From Oscillospiraceae bacterium (GTDB lineage Bacteria > Bacillota > Clostridia > Oscillospirales > Oscillospiraceae): 6,471 nucleotides of DNA. The position numbers and the translations under genes are program-made. The stretch covers positions 1 through 6,471 of the forward strand of contig JAFYCQ010000018.1 of NCBI GenBank assembly GCA_017539635.1. Reading direction: 5' to 3'. The notes under the pieces were generated by a model that was given only the letters and a program-made list of their open reading frames with translations, ran no database searches and had not been told where the DNA came from. The stretch's first letter is position 1, and each line of letters begins with the position of its first letter. Positions 4,589-6,471 of this stretch are shown here, piece after piece.

Positions 4589-5758
4589 TCAGTTTAAGAA
4601 GTCCTTCAGCTTTTTTGAGCGGGAGGGGTGGCGGAGCTTGCGCAGCGCCTTGGCCTCTATCTGACGTATGCGCTCGCGGGTCACGTTGAACTCCTTGCCC
4701 ACCTCCTCCAGGGTGCGGGTCCGGCCGTCCTCGATGCCGAATCGAAGACGCAGCACCTTTTCCTCCCTGGGGGTAAGGGTGGAGAGCACCTCGGTGAGCT
4801 GCTCTTTAAGAAGCGTGAAGGATGCGGCCTCAGATGGCTCCGAGGCGTCCTCGTCGGGGATGAAGTCGCCTAAGTGGGAGTCCTCCTCCTCGCCTATGGG
4901 CGTTTCGAGGGAGACGGGCTCCTGGGCTATTTTCAGAATGTCCCTGACCTTGTCGGCAGGCATGTTCATCTCTTCGGCTATCTCCTCCGGCGTGGGGTCG
5001 TGGCCCAGCTCCTGGAGAAGCTGGCGGGAGACGCGGATTACCTTGTGTATGGTCTCCACCATGGGGACCGGTATGCGTATGGTCCTGGCCTGGTCGGCAA
5101 TGGCTCTCGTTATGGCCTGGCGTATCCACCAGGTAGCGTAGGTGGAGAACTTGTAGCCCTTCTGGTAGTTGAACTTTTCAACGGCCTTTATGAGGCCCAG
5201 GTTGCCCTCCTGTATCAGGTCGAGGAAGAGCATGCCGCGGCCCACGTATCTCTTTGCTATGGAGACGACGAGACGGAGATTTGCCTCGGCCATGCGTTTT
5301 TTTGCGTCCTCGTCGCCCTCGGACATGCGGATGGCCAGCGCCACCTCCTCGTCGGGGGTGAGGAGGTTTACCTTGCCTATTTCCTTTAGGTACATCCTGA
5401 CCGGGTCGTCGATGGAGAAGTTGTCCATGAGAGCTTCCGGATCTACAAGCTCCTCCTTGCCCAGCTCCTCTATTTCCTCGATGTCCTCCAGCTCAGGGGA
5501 AATGTCGTCATCCAGGTTCCGGAGGAAGTCGCTGTCCGTCGTGTCTATCCCCAGATTTTCCAGGGTGTCATAGAAGGCGTCCAGCTGCTCCTGAGGCAGG
5601 TTCATTTCCTCCAGCACGTCCATCAGCTCCTTTGAGGAGAGCATACCTTTTTTCTTGCCCTCCTCTATGAGCATGTTAAGACGCTCCTGGTTTATCTGTT
5701 CCTGGGTCTTGGTCTCGGTCTCCTGGTTCTTTTTCTTTTTGGTTTCTTTATTTTCCAT
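4589..5758 (-). CDS. rpoD: Primary (housekeeping) RNA polymerase sigma factor RpoD/SigA
   Basis: A sigma-70 group 1 factor of 389 residues, typical of Firmicutes SigA. It directs core RNA polymerase to -35/-10 promoters such as those seen in this window. Regions in order: a Lys/Glu-rich N-terminus and short acidic region 1.1 (about 1-110), region 1.2 ([18 protein letters not shown], 117-134), regions 2.1-2.4 (about 152-235) including [48 protein letters not shown] and [13 protein letters not shown], region 3 with [21 protein letters not shown] (280-300) as the 3.2 finger, and region 4 (about 318-389) with [15 protein letters not shown] and the helix-turn-helix [21 protein letters not shown] (358-378), which reads the -35. 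The ATG at 5758 has GGAGGA (5772-5767) 8 nt upstream, inside the end of dnaG. No insertion between regions 1.2 and 2.1. No terminator is seen before the mgtE promoter. Confidence 0.98.
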   Translation of the reverse strand: MENKETKKKKNQETETKTQEQINQERLNMLIEEGKKKGMLSSKELMDVLEEMNLPQEQLDAFYDTLENLGIDTTDSDFLRNLDDDISPELEDIEEIEELGKEELVDPEALMDNFSIDDPVRMYLKEIGKVNLLTPDEEVALAIRMSEGDEDAKKRMAEANLRLVVSIAKRYVGRGMLFLDLIQEGNLGLIKAVEKFNYQKGYKFSTYATWWIRQAITRAIADQARTIRIPVPMVETIHKVIRVSRQLLQELGHDPTPEEIAEEMNMPADKVRDILKIAQEPVSLETPIGEEEDSHLGDFIPDEDASEPSEAASFTLLKEQLTEVLSTLTPREEKVLRLRFGIEDGRTRTLEEVGKEFNVTRERIRQIEAKALRKLRHPSRSKKLKDFLN

Positions 5759-6471
5759 ATCTTTTATCCTCCATGCCCTTCTTCTCTCTGTACAGCTTCA
5801 AAACGTCGGAAATGGCGGTCTCGCCGCTTTTTTTCATTTTCTCCGTTTTGATTTTTTCTATGTAATCCCCCATGGCCCTCTCCGCGTTGGCGGAGGACAC
5901 GGGGCGCCGCAGTATAACGGTGAGCTGTGAGGCCTCGGCCGGCTCCAGCTCCGATGTGAGCAGCGGAAGCGAGATGGGCGCTCCCCTTTCGCACTTTTCG
6001 CTTATCTTTTTATAGAGCTTGCCCAGAAACGGCGAAGAAAAATCATCTTCACTCAATTCCCCGGCGGCTTTTATAAGCGCGGGGTCGGTAATGAGGAGAC
6101 GTATGACCCCCTCCTCCGCCGCGGCGCTGACGGCGTTTTCGTACCGCAGACTCCTGTCCCCCGGCTGGATGCTCCGTGTGGGCCTTGTCTCCTCCCGTTC
6201 CCGGCGCTTTTTCTCTGCGGAGGTCTTTTTCCTGATCATCCGCCGCACCTCGTTTTTCATTGCCTCGGCGGAAACTCCGGCGTATTCGGCAGCTCTCGCT
6301 CCGTAAACCTCCCGCTCTATGGGGTTCGGCACCTGGGAGAGCAGTTCCGTTGCCTCCCTCAAAAAGCCCAGGCGGCCGTCGTCCGTCTCCATATCGTATT
6401 TGGCCTTTGCCGTCAAAAGCTGGTACTCTATGTGGTTTTCGCTGCGCTCCAGCAATATCCTGAAGGCGTCC
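5748..6471 (-). CDS. dnaG: DNA primase DnaG (partial, C-terminal 240 residues; 5' end off the right edge)
   Basis: DnaG makes RNA primers at the replication fork; its C-terminal helical domain binds the replicative helicase. The visible part begins beyond the zinc-binding and TOPRIM catalytic domains. It has a helical hinge (visible residues 1-80, including [25 protein letters not shown], 43-67, a common DnaG pattern), a basic and charged linker (about 80-105), and a helicase-interaction domain (about 108-215) with [31 protein letters not shown] and [17 protein letters not shown]. The frame is open to base 6470, so apparent starts such as the TTG at 6455 are internal. The TAA stop at 5748-5750 lies 11 bases inside rpoD. 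The pairing with rpoD supports the identity, since the domain itself is weakly conserved. Confidence 0.92.
   Translation of the reverse strand, partial: DAFRILLERSENHIEYQLLTAKAKYDMETDDGRLGFLREATELLSQVPNPIEREVYGARAAEYAGVSAEAMKNEVRRMIRKKTSAEKKRREREETRPTRSIQPGDRSLRYENAVSAAAEEGVIRLLITDPALIKAAGELSEDDFSSPFLGKLYKKISEKCERGAPISLPLLTSELEPAEASQLTVILRRPVSSANAERAMGDYIEKIKTEKMKKSGETAISDVLKLYREKKGMEDKRYGK

Noticed and set aside
4303..4689. Plus-strand 128-codon ORF across the mgtE leader
   Set aside because: Antisense to mgtE, its promoter and rpoD, with no ribosome site or recognisable domain; Ser-rich composition is typical of an antisense frame.

Overview
The window looks chromosomal and core-genome in character. 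It most likely comes from a Gram-positive Clostridia/Oscillospiraceae-type Firmicute with fairly GC-rich codon use. The signs are the dnaG-rpoD pair with a Firmicutes-style 389-residue primary sigma factor, strong AGGAGG-type ribosome binding sites, a lipoprotein with an 'LLAFAACG' lipobox, MgtE as the Mg2+ transporter, and a short CxxC-type MnmA. No insertion sequence, CRISPR array, phage gene or attachment site is visible.

Layout, left to right. (1) 1-558, minus strand: the N-terminal 186 codons of mnmA (tRNA 2-thiouridylase), running off the left edge. (2) 559-677: a divergent intergenic region with one good sigma-A promoter in each direction. (3) 678-1862, plus: a stand-alone Card1/Can2-like protein (DUF1887), with an N-terminal CARF-type sensor domain and a C-terminal PD-(D/E)xK-like nuclease domain. 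(4) 1882-2042, plus: a complete tRNA-Pro(GGG) unit with promoter, tRNA with encoded CCA, and intrinsic terminator. (5) 2043-2964, plus: a leader region with a possible 40-codon ORF, then a secreted lipoprotein with a BamE/SmpA-like motif. (6) 2981-3012: a hairpin terminator shared by the convergent lipoprotein and mgtE genes. (7) 3015-4388, minus: mgtE, best started at a TTG codon, behind a structured leader of about 163 nt with its own promoter. (8) 4589-5758, minus: rpoD (sigA). (9) 5748-6471, minus: the C-terminal 240 residues of dnaG, overlapping the rpoD start by 11 bases.

How it fits together. dnaG and rpoD form the classic macromolecular-synthesis operon, coupling primase and housekeeping sigma factor. 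No obvious terminator separates rpoD from mgtE, so the mgtE leader may act on read-through transcripts as well as on transcripts from its own promoter. The two points of most interest are that mgtE leader, which combines a terminator-like hairpin, a hairpin that buries the Shine-Dalgarno sequence and a possible long-range pairing but no M-box sequence that I can recognise, and the CARF nuclease. The nuclease sits outside any visible CRISPR locus and has Ser where the classical (D/E)xK acid is expected. All functional calls rest on motif reading by eye; no database search was possible.
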